NCBI RefSeq assembly: GCF_012395815.1
Contig: NZ_JAAZQQ010000002.1
Span: 829,758 to 893,757, forward strand
Direction: 5' to 3'
DNA length: 64,000 nucleotides
DNA from: Roseicyclus persicicus
Lineage (GTDB): Bacteria; Pseudomonadota; Alphaproteobacteria; Rhodobacterales; Rhodobacteraceae
Shown here: positions 28,668 through 38,900 of the stretch, piece by piece
Layout: every line of letters starts with the position of its first letter
Position numbering within the stretch: the stretch's first letter is position 1
Position numbers and translations under genes: made by a program
Notes under the pieces: generated by a model
Databases searched by the model: none
What the model was told of the DNA's origin: nothing
The model's input: only the letters and a program-made list of their open reading frames with translations

Positions 28668-29123
28668 ATGCGCATCGCCCTGATCCTCCTTGCCGTCCTC
28701 GCCGCCGCCACGATCGGCGCGGCGATCTGGTTCCGCACCGTCTCGATGCCGGCCGAGACCTGGCACGTGGACCCCGCCGCGGTCACGCCGCCGGCCACGC
28801 CGAACTTCGACCTGCGCGTGGGCGAGCGCGCCCCGGTCTTCGACGCGACGCCCGACGTGATGGCGGCACGGCTCGACGCCATCGCCGCGGTCGAGGGCGC
28901 GGCGCTGATCGGCGGGTCGCTGGCCGAGGGGCACATGACCTATATCGTGCGCTCGCGGCTGATGGGCTACCCCGACGCGGTGTCGATCCGGCTGGTGCCC
29001 GTGGGGCAGGGCACGCGGGTGGAGATCTTTTCCCGGTCGCGCTTCGGCCATTCCGACATCGGCGTGAACGCGGCCCGGGTCGAGCGCTGGATTTCGACCG
29101 CCCGCGCGCAGACCGGCCCTTGA
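28668..29123 (+). CDS. DUF1499 protein with signal anchor
   Basis: This 151-residue protein starts [21 protein letters not shown], a single hydrophobic N-terminal segment, and the rest ([38 protein letters not shown]) is DUF1499-like. The domain has no established function. ATG 28668 has GAAG upstream; a GTG at 28659 overlaps the ackA stop and is an alternative. Confidence 0.75.
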   Translation: MRIALILLAVLAAATIGAAIWFRTVSMPAETWHVDPAAVTPPATPNFDLRVGERAPVFDATPDVMAARLDAIAAVEGAALIGGSLAEGHMTYIVRSRLMGYPDAVSIRLVPVGQGTRVEIFSRSRFGHSDIGVNAARVERWISTARAQTGP

Positions 29124-29154
29124 CCGGCGCTCGCGCGCCCGTCACATCGCGCCC

Positions 29155-30210
29155 ATGCTGCCCGAGGACCGCCTGACCCAGATCACCGAGCGTTTCGAGT
29201 ATCTCGAGGCGCGGCTGAATGCCGGCCCGGCGCCCGACGAGATCGCGCGGGTGAGCCGGGATTACGCCGAGCTGAAGCCCGTGGTGGCCCAGATCGCCGG
29301 CTGGCGGCAGCTCAGGGCCGACATCGCCGAGGCCGAGGCGATGCTGGCCGACCCCGAGATGCGGGCGCTGGCCGAGGAGGAGCTGCCGCGCCTGCGCGCC
29401 GCGCTGCCCGAGGCGGAAGCCGCGCTGCAGCTGGCGCTGCTGCCCAAGGACGCGGCCGATGCGCGGCCGGCGATGATCGAGATCCGGCCGGGCACGGGCG
29501 GGGACGAGGCGGCGCTGTTCGCGGGCGACCTGCTCCGCATGTACACCCGCTATGCCGAGGCGCGCGGCTGGCGCATGGAGATCGTGGACCTGCAGGAGAC
29601 CGAGCTGGGCGGGGTCAAGGAGGTCACGGCGCGGATCGAGGGCGACGGCGTCTTTGCCCGCCTGAAGTTCGAGAGCGGCGTGCACCGGGTGCAGCGGGTG
29701 CCCGAGACGGAGTCGGGCGGGCGCATCCACACCTCGGCGGCGACGGTCGCGGTGCTGCCCGAGGCCGAGGAGGTGGAGATTGACATCCCCGCCACCGACA
29801 TCCGCATCGACACGATGCGGTCCTCGGGCGCGGGCGGCCAGCATGTGAACACGACGGACTCGGCGGTGCGGATCACGCATCTTCCGACCGGGATCGTGGT
29901 GACGAGTTCCGAGAAATCGCAGCACCGCAACCGCGAGATCGCCATGCAGGTCCTGCGCGCGCGGCTCTACGACCTGGAGCGGCGGCGGGCGGCCGACGCG
30001 ATGGCCGCGGACCGGCGGGCGCAGGTGGGGACGGGGGACCGGTCGGAGCGGATCCGCACCTACAATTTCCCGCAAGGCCGGATGACGGACCACCGGATCA
30101 ACCTGACGCTCTACAAGCTCGACGCGGTGATGAACGGCGACCTCGACGAGGTGATCGACGCGCTGACGGCGGATGCGCAGGCCCGCCAGCTGGCGGCGAT
30201 GGAAGCGTGA
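29155..30210 (+). CDS. prfA: Peptide chain release factor 1
   Basis: This 351-residue class I release factor recognises UAA and UAG in the ribosomal A site. The catalytic GGQ is in [18 protein letters not shown], and the codon-recognition PxT-type tripeptide should lie near residue 180-190 ([11 protein letters not shown]). The Gln of GGQ is the substrate of the methyltransferase encoded next (PrmC). Confidence 0.97.
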   Translation: MLPEDRLTQITERFEYLEARLNAGPAPDEIARVSRDYAELKPVVAQIAGWRQLRADIAEAEAMLADPEMRALAEEELPRLRAALPEAEAALQLALLPKDAADARPAMIEIRPGTGGDEAALFAGDLLRMYTRYAEARGWRMEIVDLQETELGGVKEVTARIEGDGVFARLKFESGVHRVQRVPETESGGRIHTSAATVAVLPEAEEVEIDIPATDIRIDTMRSSGAGGQHVNTTDSAVRITHLPTGIVVTSSEKSQHRNREIAMQVLRARLYDLERRRAADAMAADRRAQVGTGDRSERIRTYNFPQGRMTDHRINLTLYKLDAVMNGDLDEVIDALTADAQARQLAAMEA

Positions 30211-30245
30211 GGGCGCCCTTGCCCCGGCGGGTGCGCGGGGCGGCA

Positions 30246-30276
30246 CCGGAGGAATGCGTATTTGGGGAAAGATGAA
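30246..30276 (+). repeat. Second copy of GGAG-TATTT dispersed repeat
   Basis: CCGGAGGAATGCGTATTTGG and GGAAAGATGAAG match the tail of the element at 14,313. It sits between prfA and prmC and may supply the prmC ribosome-binding region. Confidence 0.5.
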
Positions 30277-30279
30277 GGG

Positions 30280-31131
30280 GTGAGCGCGGGCGGCTGGCTG
30301 GCCGCGGCGCGGGCGGCGCTGGCCCCGGTGATCGGGGCCGAGGCGGCGGCGCGCGAGGCGCGGCTGATGCTGGGCCACGCGACGGGCTGGAGCCCGGCGC
30401 AGGTGGCGGTGGCGGGCGGCGAGGCGCTGGAGGCCGGTGCCGCGGCGCGGGCGGACGCGTTGCTGGCGCGGCGGATGCGCCGGGAGCCGCTGGCGCAGAT
30501 CCTGGGCGACTGGGGGTTCTTCGGGCGGCGCTTTGCGGTGACGCGGGACACGCTGACGCCGCGGCCGGATACCGAGACGCTGGTGGAGCTGGCGCTGGCG
30601 GCGCCGTTCCGTCGGGTGATCGACCTCGGGACCGGGACGGGGGCCATCGCGGTGACGCTGCTGGCCGAGCGGCCGGCGGCGACCGGGGTGGCGACGGACC
30701 TGTCGGTGGCGACGCTGGCGGTGGCCGAGGGCAACGCCGCGCGGCACGGGGTGGCGGGGCGGTTGTCTTTTCTGAACGCCGACTGGTGGGACGGGGTGGA
30801 GGGGGTGTTCGACCTCGTGGTGTCGAACCCGCCCTACGTGACCGAGGCGGAGTATGCCGGGCTTGCCCCCGAGATCACCGGGTGGGAGCCGCGCGGCGCG
30901 CTGACGCCGGGGGGCGACGGGCTGGCGGCGTATCGTGCCATCGCGGCGGGGCTGGGCGCGCATCTGGCGCCGGGCGGGCGCTGCCTGGTGGAGATCGGGG
31001 CGGGGCAGGGCGAGGCCGTCGCGGCCCTGTTCGCGGCCGCGGGGCTTGACGCGGTGGCCGTGCATCCCGACATCAATGGCAAGCCGCGCGTGGTGTCGGG
31101 CACGATGCCGATGCGCCACGATCCGCCGTAA
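30280..31131 (+). CDS. prmC: Release factor glutamine methyltransferase
   Basis: This 283-residue SAM-dependent enzyme N5-methylates the GGQ glutamine of release factors. SAM motif I is VIDLGTGTGAIAVTLL, and the catalytic NPPY motif is VVSNPPYVTEAEY. The start is uncertain: GTG 30280 begins VSAGGWLAAARAAL and matches the family, and TTG 30262 adds six residues inside the dispersed repeat. Coupling to prfA is typical. Confidence 0.93.
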   Translation: MSAGGWLAAARAALAPVIGAEAAAREARLMLGHATGWSPAQVAVAGGEALEAGAAARADALLARRMRREPLAQILGDWGFFGRRFAVTRDTLTPRPDTETLVELALAAPFRRVIDLGTGTGAIAVTLLAERPAATGVATDLSVATLAVAEGNAARHGVAGRLSFLNADWWDGVEGVFDLVVSNPPYVTEAEYAGLAPEITGWEPRGALTPGGDGLAAYRAIAAGLGAHLAPGGRCLVEIGAGQGEAVAALFAAAGLDAVAVHPDINGKPRVVSGTMPMRHDPP

Positions 31132-31362
31132 TTCGGCGCAAACGGGTGGTTTTCCGCGGGAATCGCGCAGATTCGCCTTGTCATGCGCCGCCGTGCGTGC
31201 TTACTCGGCCCCAGCGGGAGGGAACGTCGCAGGACCTTCCCCCGCGGCTCTGCCCCATCTTCCGTACCGATCCGCCACCGCGCCGGTACGGGTGACGAGC
31301 GTCCCCCGGGCCCTGCGCCCGGTCCGCTGCCAACCCAGGACAACTGGAACCGTATTTTACAC

Positions 31363-32004
31363 ATGAGATCATCGAAGAACCGCTCGCGGTCCAAGGGGAA
31401 CCGCAATCGCTCGGTCGGCAACATCGTCAACCGCGTGTTCGATTCGTCCGGCCCCGAGGGCAAGGTCCGCGGCACCCCGCAGCAGATCATCGACAAGTAC
31501 AACCAGCTTGCCCGCGACGCGCAGCTGGCCAATGACCGGGTGGCGGCGGAGAACTTCCAGCAGCACGCGGAGCATTACCTGCGGATGCTGGCCGAGGCGC
31601 AGCGCGAGCAGGAGCAGGCCCAGCAGCACCAGCAGCAGCAGCAGCGCCCGCAGCAGCACGGCCAGCAGGGCGGCGGCCAGCAGGGCGGCGACCGCGAGCC
31701 GCAGGCCGACACGGGCCAGCCCGAGCGCGAGCAGCGCGCCGAGCGGGAGCCCCGGGCGGAGCGTGAACCGCGGGCCGAGCGCGAGCCCCGGGCCGACCGC
31801 GAACCGCGCGCCGAGCGCGAGGGCCGTGGCGGGTTCGATGCGGTGATCGACACCGGCGCCGAGGCCGACACCGGCCTTGTCGAGACCCCCGAAAGCACGC
31901 CGAAGCCCAAGCGCAGCCGCTCGCGCCGTCCGCGCAAGCAGGACGATGGCGGCCAGGGTGGCGGCGACGCCGAGGGCAGCCCGCCGCAGGAAGCGGCCGA
32001 ATAA
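31363..32004 (+). CDS. DUF4167 protein with charged repeat tail
   Basis: This 213-residue protein starts with the conserved alphaproteobacterial DUF4167 block (SKGNRNRSVGNIVNRVFDSS, GTPQQIIDKYNQLARDAQLA, FQQHAEHYLRML). A Gln-rich tract and a charged Glu-Arg-Glu-Pro-Arg-Ala repeat follow, and a basic end (KPKRSRSRRPRKQDD) closes it. The N-terminal block and basic tail suggest RNA or DNA binding, but function is unknown. The 231 bases upstream (31132-31362) contain no gene and are its probable promoter region. It converges with rsmA, three bases away. Confidence 0.85.
   Translation: MRSSKNRSRSKGNRNRSVGNIVNRVFDSSGPEGKVRGTPQQIIDKYNQLARDAQLANDRVAAENFQQHAEHYLRMLAEAQREQEQAQQHQQQQQRPQQHGQQGGGQQGGDREPQADTGQPEREQRAEREPRAEREPRAEREPRADREPRAEREGRGGFDAVIDTGAEADTGLVETPESTPKPKRSRSRRPRKQDDGGQGGGDAEGSPPQEAAE
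31723..31824 (+). repeat. 18-bp coding tandem repeats
   Basis: Units such as GAGCGGGAGCCCCGGGCG (31741) recur every 18 bases about five to six times with small changes. They encode the hexapeptide EREPRA in the DUF4167 protein. Confidence 0.85.
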
Positions 32005-32007
32005 GGC

Positions 32008-32847
32008 TCAGCCCGCCACCGCGCGGGCGAGCGCGCAGAACCCCTCGATCGGCACCTGCTCGGCGCGGTCCGTGGGCGACAGCCCGGCCGCGACGATGCG
32101 GTCCTCGATGTCGGGCGTCAGCCCCTTCAGCGCCGCGCGCAGCATCTTGCGGCGCTGGTTGAACGCCTTGGCCACCACCCGTTCCAGCACCCCCGGATCG
32201 GCCGCGAAGCGCGGCGCGGGCAGGGCCTGCAGGTGCACCACCGCCGAGCGCACCTTGGGCGGCGGGGTGAAGGCCTCGGGCGGGAGCGTCATGGCGATCC
32301 GCACGTCGCAGCGCCACTGGGCCAGCACGGCAAGCCGACCATAGGCCTTGGAGCCAGGCGGCGCCACGATCCGTTCGGCCACCTCGCGCTGGAACATCAG
32401 CGTCAGCGACTGCCAGAGCGGCGGCCAGGCGGGCGGCGTCAGCCAGCGCACCAGCAGTTCCGTGCCGACGTTGTAGGGCAGGTTCGACACCACCTTGATC
32501 GGCGGGGTCAGGTGCGCGGCCCAGTCGACGGCCAGCGCGTCGGCGTTCAGCACCTCGAGCCGGCCGGGGTAGGCCGCGGCGATCTCGGCCAGCGCGGGCA
32601 GGCAGCGGGCGTCCTTTTCCACCGCCACGACCCGGCGCGCGCCCTCGGCCAGCAGCCCGCGGGTGAGGCCGCCGGGACCGGGCCCGACCTCCAGCACGTC
32701 GCAGGAGGTGAGGTCACCCGCCTGCCGCGCGATCTTGGACGTCAGGTTCAGGTCGAGCAGGAAGTTCTGCCCCAGCGCCTTGCGGGCGGACAGGCCGTGG
32801 GTGGCGATGACCTCGCGCAGGGGGGGCAGGCTGTCGATGGCGCTCAT
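32008..32847 (-). CDS. rsmA: 16S rRNA A1518/A1519 dimethyltransferase
   Basis: This 279-residue SAM-dependent enzyme (KsgA) dimethylates two adjacent adenosines near the 3' end of 16S rRNA late in 30S assembly. It shows [20 protein letters not shown], the SAM loop [16 protein letters not shown], the catalytic NLPYN in [13 protein letters not shown], and the C-terminal [14 protein letters not shown]. Confidence 0.97.
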   Translation of the reverse strand: MSAIDSLPPLREVIATHGLSARKALGQNFLLDLNLTSKIARQAGDLTSCDVLEVGPGPGGLTRGLLAEGARRVVAVEKDARCLPALAEIAAAYPGRLEVLNADALAVDWAAHLTPPIKVVSNLPYNVGTELLVRWLTPPAWPPLWQSLTLMFQREVAERIVAPPGSKAYGRLAVLAQWRCDVRIAMTLPPEAFTPPPKVRSAVVHLQALPAPRFAADPGVLERVVAKAFNQRRKMLRAALKGLTPDIEDRIVAAGLSPTDRAEQVPIEGFCALARAVAG

Positions 32848-32890
32848 GGGGGAAGCCTTGCCGCGAAACCGCGCCCCGGCGCAAGCGCGA

Positions 32891-33106
32891 TCAGGCGAGG
32901 AACACGCCGAGCACCACGCACATAAGCCCGATCACCGACAGGAGCAGCGCCCCCATGTTGATCGTCACGATCCGCTGCAGGCGCGCGCGCAGTTCCGGGT
33001 CGGGGAGCCCTGCGCGTTTCGCCGAAACTGCGGCCCAGATGCAGTAGCCGAGCGCCAGCAGGCCCATCAGCGCGAGGCCGGTTCCGACATAGACGAGGGC
33101 CGCCAT
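32891..33106 (-). CDS. Small two-helix membrane protein
   Basis: This 71-residue protein has two hydrophobic segments: [20 protein letters not shown] and [21 protein letters not shown] short charged loop ([18 protein letters not shown]) separates them. ATG 33106 is preferred over ATG 33133. Function is unknown, though similar proteins are common in the order. It lies 43 bases upstream of rsmA on the same strand. Confidence 0.7.
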   Translation of the reverse strand: MAALVYVGTGLALMGLLALGYCIWAAVSAKRAGLPDPELRARLQRIVTINMGALLLSVIGLMCVVLGVFLA

Positions 33107-33252
33107 CCGCGCTGTCCTTTCCTGCAGGTGCAACCCTTGACCTAGGCCAGCACTTTCCCGCTGGCAAGGCTTGTGGCGGGCCGCGCGGCTGGCTAGACGA
33201 AGGCTTTGCCGCGCCGCCCCGGCGCGCCCCTTCAGCTTGAGCGAGAGACGCG

Positions 33253-33519
33253 ATGGACGACACCGAGACCCCCCGCCCCGACAGCTACCACGTCACCGCC
33301 GACGAGCTGCGCCAGTTCATCGAGCGCTACGAGCGGCTGGAGGCCGAGAAGAAGGACATCACCGACGCGCAGAAGGAGGTGATGGCCGAGGCCAAGGGGC
33401 GCGGCTACGACACCAAGGTGATGCGCAAGGTGATCGCGCTGCGCAAGCGCCAGCCCGACGACATCGCCGAGGAAGAGGCGGTGCTGGAGATGTACAAGGA
33501 AGCGCTCGGCATGCGCTGA
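33253..33519 (+). CDS. gapR: DUF2312/GapR nucleoid protein
   Basis: This 88-residue helical protein matches the GapR family of alphaproteobacteria, which binds AT-rich overtwisted DNA as a clamp and helps replication by working with type II topoisomerases. It begins YHVTADELRQFIERYERLEA and contains KDITDAQKEVMAEAKGRGYD and VIALRKRQPDDIAEEEAVLE, the usual family body. The ATG follows GAGCGAGAGACGCG. Confidence 0.93.
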   Translation: MDDTETPRPDSYHVTADELRQFIERYERLEAEKKDITDAQKEVMAEAKGRGYDTKVMRKVIALRKRQPDDIAEEEAVLEMYKEALGMR

Positions 33520-33529
33520 GCTTAGGGCC

Positions 33530-34405
33530 TCACGGGGTCAGGAGGGTGACGCCCGGGATGCGGGCGATCTCGGCCATGTCGTCCTCGTAGGCGCGGGTCA
33601 TCTCCTCGACCAGCTCGGGCGTCCAGCCGGGCAGGTCGAGCTCCTCCTCGATCTCGGCGTCGAGCGCGTAGCGGTCGAGGAAGGCGCCCACGATGCGCCG
33701 GCGCTGCATCTCCGAGGCCGGCGGATTGTCGGCGAGATAGCGCTGCATGCGGGTGAAGCCGGTCCGGTCCATGATCGTCTCGGCCAGGTCGTCGAGCCCG
33801 TCGAGCGGCACCTCGAAGGGCAGGTCGACCATCTCGCGCATGATCTCGCCCCACAGCAGCGGGGTGTCCTCGTTGCACCAGACCACGACGGGCGCGTCGG
33901 GCTGGGCCGCGCGCAGCCGGCGCAGCATCTCGGACCAGGCCACGGCGCGGGGCTGCATCGCGTCGGTGAACTCGCGGAAATCCTTGAACTTCGAGGCGGT
34001 GAACAGGGCCGGGATCAGGGTCGCGGGGTTGCGCATCCCGATGAAGAACTCGACATCGGCCTCGGGGAACAGCCGGCGCAGCCCGCTGGCCTGGCGGTCG
34101 ATCATCGGCCAGATCTGCGCGCCCTGCACGACGAGCCGGTTGATGCAGACGAAGCGCGGGTCGGAAAACACCAGCCGGTCGACCGGCGCGTCGTCGATGA
34201 TCGCCTCGAGCAGCGCCTCCTGCACCTCGGGCGTGGCGGCGCGGCCGCGGAGCGCGCGGGCGGTGTCGCGCAGGACGGCCCGGAAGCGGCCGAGCGGCGG
34301 CACCTGCACCCCCTCGCGCGCCAGCGCCACGCGGTTCTTCAGGAGCGAGGACAGCAGGAGGCCGAGATCGGTGCTTGGCGCGCCGAGATGGAAGACGACC
34401 TGCAT
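33530..34405 (-). CDS. Conserved hypothetical, sulfotransferase-like fold
   Basis: This 291-residue protein begins MQVVFHLGAPSTDLGLLLSS and contains FFIGMRNPATLIPALFTAS and VVVWCNEDTPLLWGEIMREM. The start resembles the P-loop region of sulfotransferase-like proteins seen in Rhodobacterales, but a convincing PAPS-binding motif is lacking. I do not know its function. It is convergent with gapR and ends ten bases from it. Confidence 0.7.
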   Translation of the reverse strand: MQVVFHLGAPSTDLGLLLSSLLKNRVALAREGVQVPPLGRFRAVLRDTARALRGRAATPEVQEALLEAIIDDAPVDRLVFSDPRFVCINRLVVQGAQIWPMIDRQASGLRRLFPEADVEFFIGMRNPATLIPALFTASKFKDFREFTDAMQPRAVAWSEMLRRLRAAQPDAPVVVWCNEDTPLLWGEIMREMVDLPFEVPLDGLDDLAETIMDRTGFTRMQRYLADNPPASEMQRRRIVGAFLDRYALDAEIEEELDLPGWTPELVEEMTRAYEDDMAEIARIPGVTLLTP

Positions 34406-34527
34406 GTTGCCCTTATCCTTGCCCGAAGGACTGCTGCCCGGCCGCGACCCTATACCGCCCGCCCGCCCGCTGCCAACCCGCGCCGCGCTTGCGAAGCCGC
34501 GGGGCTTGGCGTATTCGGGCCGGGCGT

Positions 34528-34603
34528 GCCCCTATAGCTCAGCTGGTAGAGCATCTGATTTGTAATCAGAGGGTCGGGAGTTCGAGTCTCTCTGGGGGCA
34601 CCA
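34528..34603 (+). tRNA. tRNA-Thr(UGU)
   Basis: This 76-base tRNA has a D-arm AGCTCAGCTGG, anticodon loop TTTGTAA giving TGT, a T-arm GGGAGTTCGAGTCTC, and a CCA end. The last 14 bases with one base beyond form the left 15-bp attachment repeat, so the tRNA stays intact after the island insertion. Confidence 0.97.
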
Positions 34604-34604
34604 C
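34590..34604 (+). repeat. Left attachment repeat (attL)
   Basis: CTCTGGGGGCACCAC spans the 3' end of tRNA-Thr and one following base. It is identical to 62259-62273. Bases 34605-34731 beyond it are AT-rich (for example AATTATTGAATTTTTGC) and hold no gene. Confidence 0.9.
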
Positions 34605-34731
34605 AATAACCCGTTAAATTATTGAATTTTTGCTATTAATTATCAAGAGTCTATAATTGGTCCACCTTTTTGGCCACCCCTGTGTTGACGATCGCCCGAA
34701 CCATCACCGGCAGCCATCAGGCAACCATCTG

Positions 34732-35376
34732 CTAGATCCCCGATACGTTCCCTCCATTCCGGAAGAGATCATCCCACGTGACGGCGTGGCTGGGACGCTG
34801 CTGGAACCGCACCTCGATCATGCAGGCTTTCATGTCAAGGACAGCCCGCAGTAGGCTGATCGATGCCGGGCTTTCACAACAGACCGCTGGGTTCCGACCG
34901 TCGTCATCGTCGCACCCCTCGAACCTGAGACCGTGGTCACCCGGGGCATCGGTTTCCGGACCAAGGCCCAGATCCAGAAGAAGACCTGCGGCCTCGCCTG
35001 CGGGCGAATGGTTGGCAAGCCATGCAGCGTAAAACCCGTCGCCGAAACACGGCTGGAAGGTATCCTCGCGACGAAAACGACCTTCATCGATGAGGCGCCA
35101 GTGATCGCGCTGCGTCAGCCTGCGGAAACCGCCCTCTCCGAAGGCATTCTCGATCACGTCGTATTTCACGAGCCTGCGCGGAAACGGCAGAGCGTCCGTG
35201 ACGATCTGGAAGCCATGCTGCCCAGGATCGCGATCGATGTAGAGGATGCGCTCCGGCCTTGCAGGCGCGGATAACAGCGGAGCATCGCTGCGCAGGTGAT
35301 GCTCAAGGATGCGCTCCACGTGCGGCGCTAGGGCGACGGCAGAAGTGCCAGCCAGGAAATCTCGTCGCGACAGCAT
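34732..35376 (-). CDS. Tat-signal-like hypothetical protein
   Basis: This 214-residue protein begins MLSRRDFLAGTSAVALAPHV, with a twin-arginine signal-like start although the hydrophobic stretch is short. The remainder (RILYIDRDPGQHGFQIVTDA, RLTQRDHWRLIDEGRFRRED, DGFYAAWLANHSPAGE) has no domain I recognise. Several other start codons upstream exist but lack the signal. It is the first gene inside the left border and its function is unknown. Confidence 0.5.
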   Translation of the reverse strand: MLSRRDFLAGTSAVALAPHVERILEHHLRSDAPLLSAPARPERILYIDRDPGQHGFQIVTDALPFPRRLVKYDVIENAFGEGGFRRLTQRDHWRLIDEGRFRREDTFQPCFGDGFYAAWLANHSPAGEAAGLLLDLGLGPETDAPGDHGLRFEGCDDDDGRNPAVCCESPASISLLRAVLDMKACMIEVRFQQRPSHAVTWDDLFRNGGNVSGI

Positions 35377-35991
35377 GTGATCCTCAGTGGAAGGACAAGG
35401 CGACCGCAACTCTGATGAGGCTGCACCCGTAGATTGCCGGATCGGCCACATCTCCCGAAGGACGACCACCTTGCCGGGTCGGGCAGGTTGGTGGGGGCGA
35501 CGCCCCGCTCTTGATGACGGTTGACCTCATATCAGAAAAGGCCGGGAGTGAGTAGGTTTGACGTACCGAGCTACGCATCCCGATCGCGCCTCCTCCAGGT
35601 ACAGCGAAGCGTCGGTTTACCGCTGGAGTTCAGACGTTGCTGCGGACCGCAGTGAACGACCCCAAAGAGCTCTTCTCGAACTGTGGTGTCCCGAGCAGTA
35701 TCCGCCACGATGGGCGGAAACCGGACGATCGCTGCGGGAAGCATGATTCCGACAAGGGCGGAAGCCGACCGAAGGACGCGAAGGTTTGCGATAGCGCCAG
35801 GAGCGGCGAGACGCCCTCCTCATGAAACGCCGGCAAGGAGCCGTTTGCAGGACTACATTCAACAGCACACGTACAGGCGCTTTCGGGTAGACACAGCTTG
35901 AGGAACTACGTCACGATAGAGGCAGGATTGACATGTTCCGGCATTTTCTACCTTATTGATTTTAATTGAGAGTTTAGTTCACGAGGTCGTC
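35377..35991. other. Gene-poor stretch with degenerate repeat copy 1
   Basis: No convincing gene is present. Bases 35632-35707, read on the minus strand, match 55633-55708 on the plus strand at about 59 of 76 positions (counted by eye without gaps). The match seems to continue more weakly to about 35,750. The sequence looks like a decayed element remnant. The last 50 bases are AT-rich (ACCTTATTGATTTTAATTG) and probably contain the promoter of the helicase gene. Confidence 0.6.
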
Positions 35992-38900
35992 TTGACGGAT
36001 CCAGCGATTTCAAGGGTTCTCGAGGCTGCGCGTCGCAGGTTGCTGGACACGGGTACGCGGAACCGCCTGATCCATGTGAACCGGGCCAATACCCGTGCGA
36101 ACTGCCTGAACATCATCAACGAGCGCTCCGATGCAGTGTACGAGATCCTTCGTGCGTCTTCCCGCAAGATGCGCTTCAAGGCCATGGGGAAAGACAAGGG
36201 TGGCGAAGGGCAAGACATGCTTCTGGCGCTGCCCGAGCCTGACATTCCGGAAGGCGCGGACCGCCTAACTGATGCGATCCTCGAGACCCCTCTTGGCCCC
36301 GACGCCTTGGCGCGCAGGCTTCTACGGCTGGCAACCGACGCAAAGACGGCCGAGGAAGAGCAGGGTCTCAACATCCTCTACCTGGCCATGGGTTTCCTGC
36401 AATGGCGCGAGAGCCCGGCCTCCGAGACAACGCGCGAGGCGCCGCTGATCCTGCTCCCGGTTCAGTTGACGCGGAATGAGCGCAGCTCGACATACGACAT
36501 CCAATGCCGCGACGACGACATCGCGACGAACCTCCCGTTGCAGCAGCGCCTGCGCACCGATTTCGGCATCTCCATGCCCGAGATCGAGGAAAGTGAGGAT
36601 TGGAAGCCTTCGGATTATTTCGCCACCGTGCGAGATGCCGTCTCCGGTCAACCCGGTTGGACGCTGGATGCGAATGGCATGCAGTTGGGCTTTTTCTCCT
36701 TCGCCAAATTGCTCATGCATCGCGACCTCGACCCCTCGACCTGGCCCGAGGGTGCCTTTGCAGAGAATGACCTTCTGCGCGGGCTTCTGGCCGAAGGCTT
36801 CGACGCGCCGAGCCCTATCTTCGGGCCCGGCGACCGACTGGACGAAATTCTCGATCCTGCGGAGATCGTGCAGGTCATCGACGCTGATGCCTCGCAGACG
36901 ATCGTGATCGAAGAAGTCCGGCGGGGATCGAGCCTTGTCGTTCAAGGGCCGCCAGGCACCGGGAAATCGCAGACGATCACCAATCTGATCGCAGCCGCGG
37001 CCCATGACGGCAAATCGGTGCTCTTCGTGGCCGAGAAGATGGCCGCGCTGTCGGTCGTGCATGATCGTCTGGTGCGCGCGGGGCTTCGGGACATCTGCCT
37101 CGAACTGCATTCCCGCACCGCCAACAAGAAGGCGCTCGCCCAGGAACTGGGGCGCACATTGATGGCCAGCGCCCAGGCGCTGCCCGGCGCGCCCGACCCG
37201 GCCCGGCTGCGCGACACCCGCGACAGGCTGAACCGGATCACGTCGCTCCTCCACGATCCCCTATCTCCAACTGGCGACACGCCGTTTCGCGCCATCACCG
37301 AAATCGTCGGCTTCATCGGCGACGGGGCGCCGCCACCATGCGTCCCGCTGGATGGCTTGGAATCTCTCGACCGAACCACGCGCGACCGCGCTTGCGCTGC
37401 CTTGACCGCCTATGCCGAGGCGCTGGGGCGTTCCGGCCCGCCCGAGGCGCATCCCTTCCGCGGCACCGGTGCGCTGGATCTTCAACCGACGGATCTGGCC
37501 CGTCTTGAGAATGAGTTGGCCGAAGCGATCAGTGCGATTGATGTGCTCTCGGCCGAAGGCCAGCGCTTGGCCACGATCACCGGCCTTCGCGCGCCGACGA
37601 CGCTCGATGAGGTCGACCGCCTTGTGGCCTCCCTGCGCAGCCTTGGTGGCCAGCCGCCTGACGCGCGAGACTGGATCGCGCCCCTGTTCGATCACGCCCG
37701 ATCGCCCCGATTGGCCGAGGCGCTCGCCACAGGATCGGCCTGGTCTGAGGCTCGGCAGGCAGCCGATGCGGATTTCGCCGTCGCCGCATGGACCACCGAT
37801 GTCGCAGAGATGCGCGCCGCGCTCGCGCGTGGGCAAGCCTCGTTCTTCTCGCGCCTGTTCGGCGGCTATCGCCGGGCTTCGGGGGAACTGGCCGGTCTTC
37901 TTGCAGGACCTCTGCCCAAAAGTGCTGCCGAGCGCATCGCACTGGTGGATCGCATCGTGCAGATTCAGGCGCTGCGGCGCGCGCTGGCGGATGAGGAACC
38001 CTGGCTTCAAGCCACGCTCGGACCGGCCTGGCGCGGTGAACGAATGCCATTCGCCAAGGCAGCCGCGGCTGCAAGCTGGATGGCCCGGTTGAACAAGACG
38101 GGCGCCATCGCCAACGGCGAACAACTCAGCGCTGCGCTGGATGCCATGCCGGATCCGGTCAAGGCCGCCGACCACCTTGCAGCACTGACGGCCACTGCCC
38201 TCCAACGGATCAGTGCGCCCATCGCGCGCCTGCAGCTTGATCTGACCCATGCGGACCTTGGCAGCCCGATCGACCGCACGTCCTTGGCCGAAGTCCGCGA
38301 TGCGTTTGCCCAAATGGCTGCCGAACCTGATCGCTATAGCGACTGGGTCGGTCTTGCCCGGGCTATCGCCACCGCTGTCACGGCGGGCGCCGAAGGGGTC
38401 GTGGATGCCGTGGCCGATGAGCGCGTTCCGCCTGCGCGTGCGGCACAGGAGTTCGCCTATGCCTGCGCGGAGGCCCGATGGACAGCCGCCCGACGCGTCC
38501 GTCCCGAGTTGAACGACCTGCCCCAACTGAACCGGCATGATCTCGTCAGCCTTTTCGCCGATCTGGAGAAGGATCGCATCGACACAGCGCGCAACCTGAT
38601 CCTGTCCCGGCATTTCGAACAGATGCCGCGCGGAACGATGGGGGAAATGGGCATCATCCGAGGCGAGATTGCACGCAAGCGCGGGCACAAGCCGATCCGC
38701 TGGGTCATGCGCAACGCAGGCTCGATCGTGCAACGGATCAAACCCGTCATGCTGATGAGCCCGATTTCCGTCGCGCAATTCCTGCCTCCGGGCAGCGCAC
38801 AGTTCGACATCCTCGTGATCGACGAAGCCTCGCAGATCCGCCCCGAAGATGCCCTCGGCGTGATCGCGCGGGCGCGCCAGATCGTCGTGGTCGGAGATCA

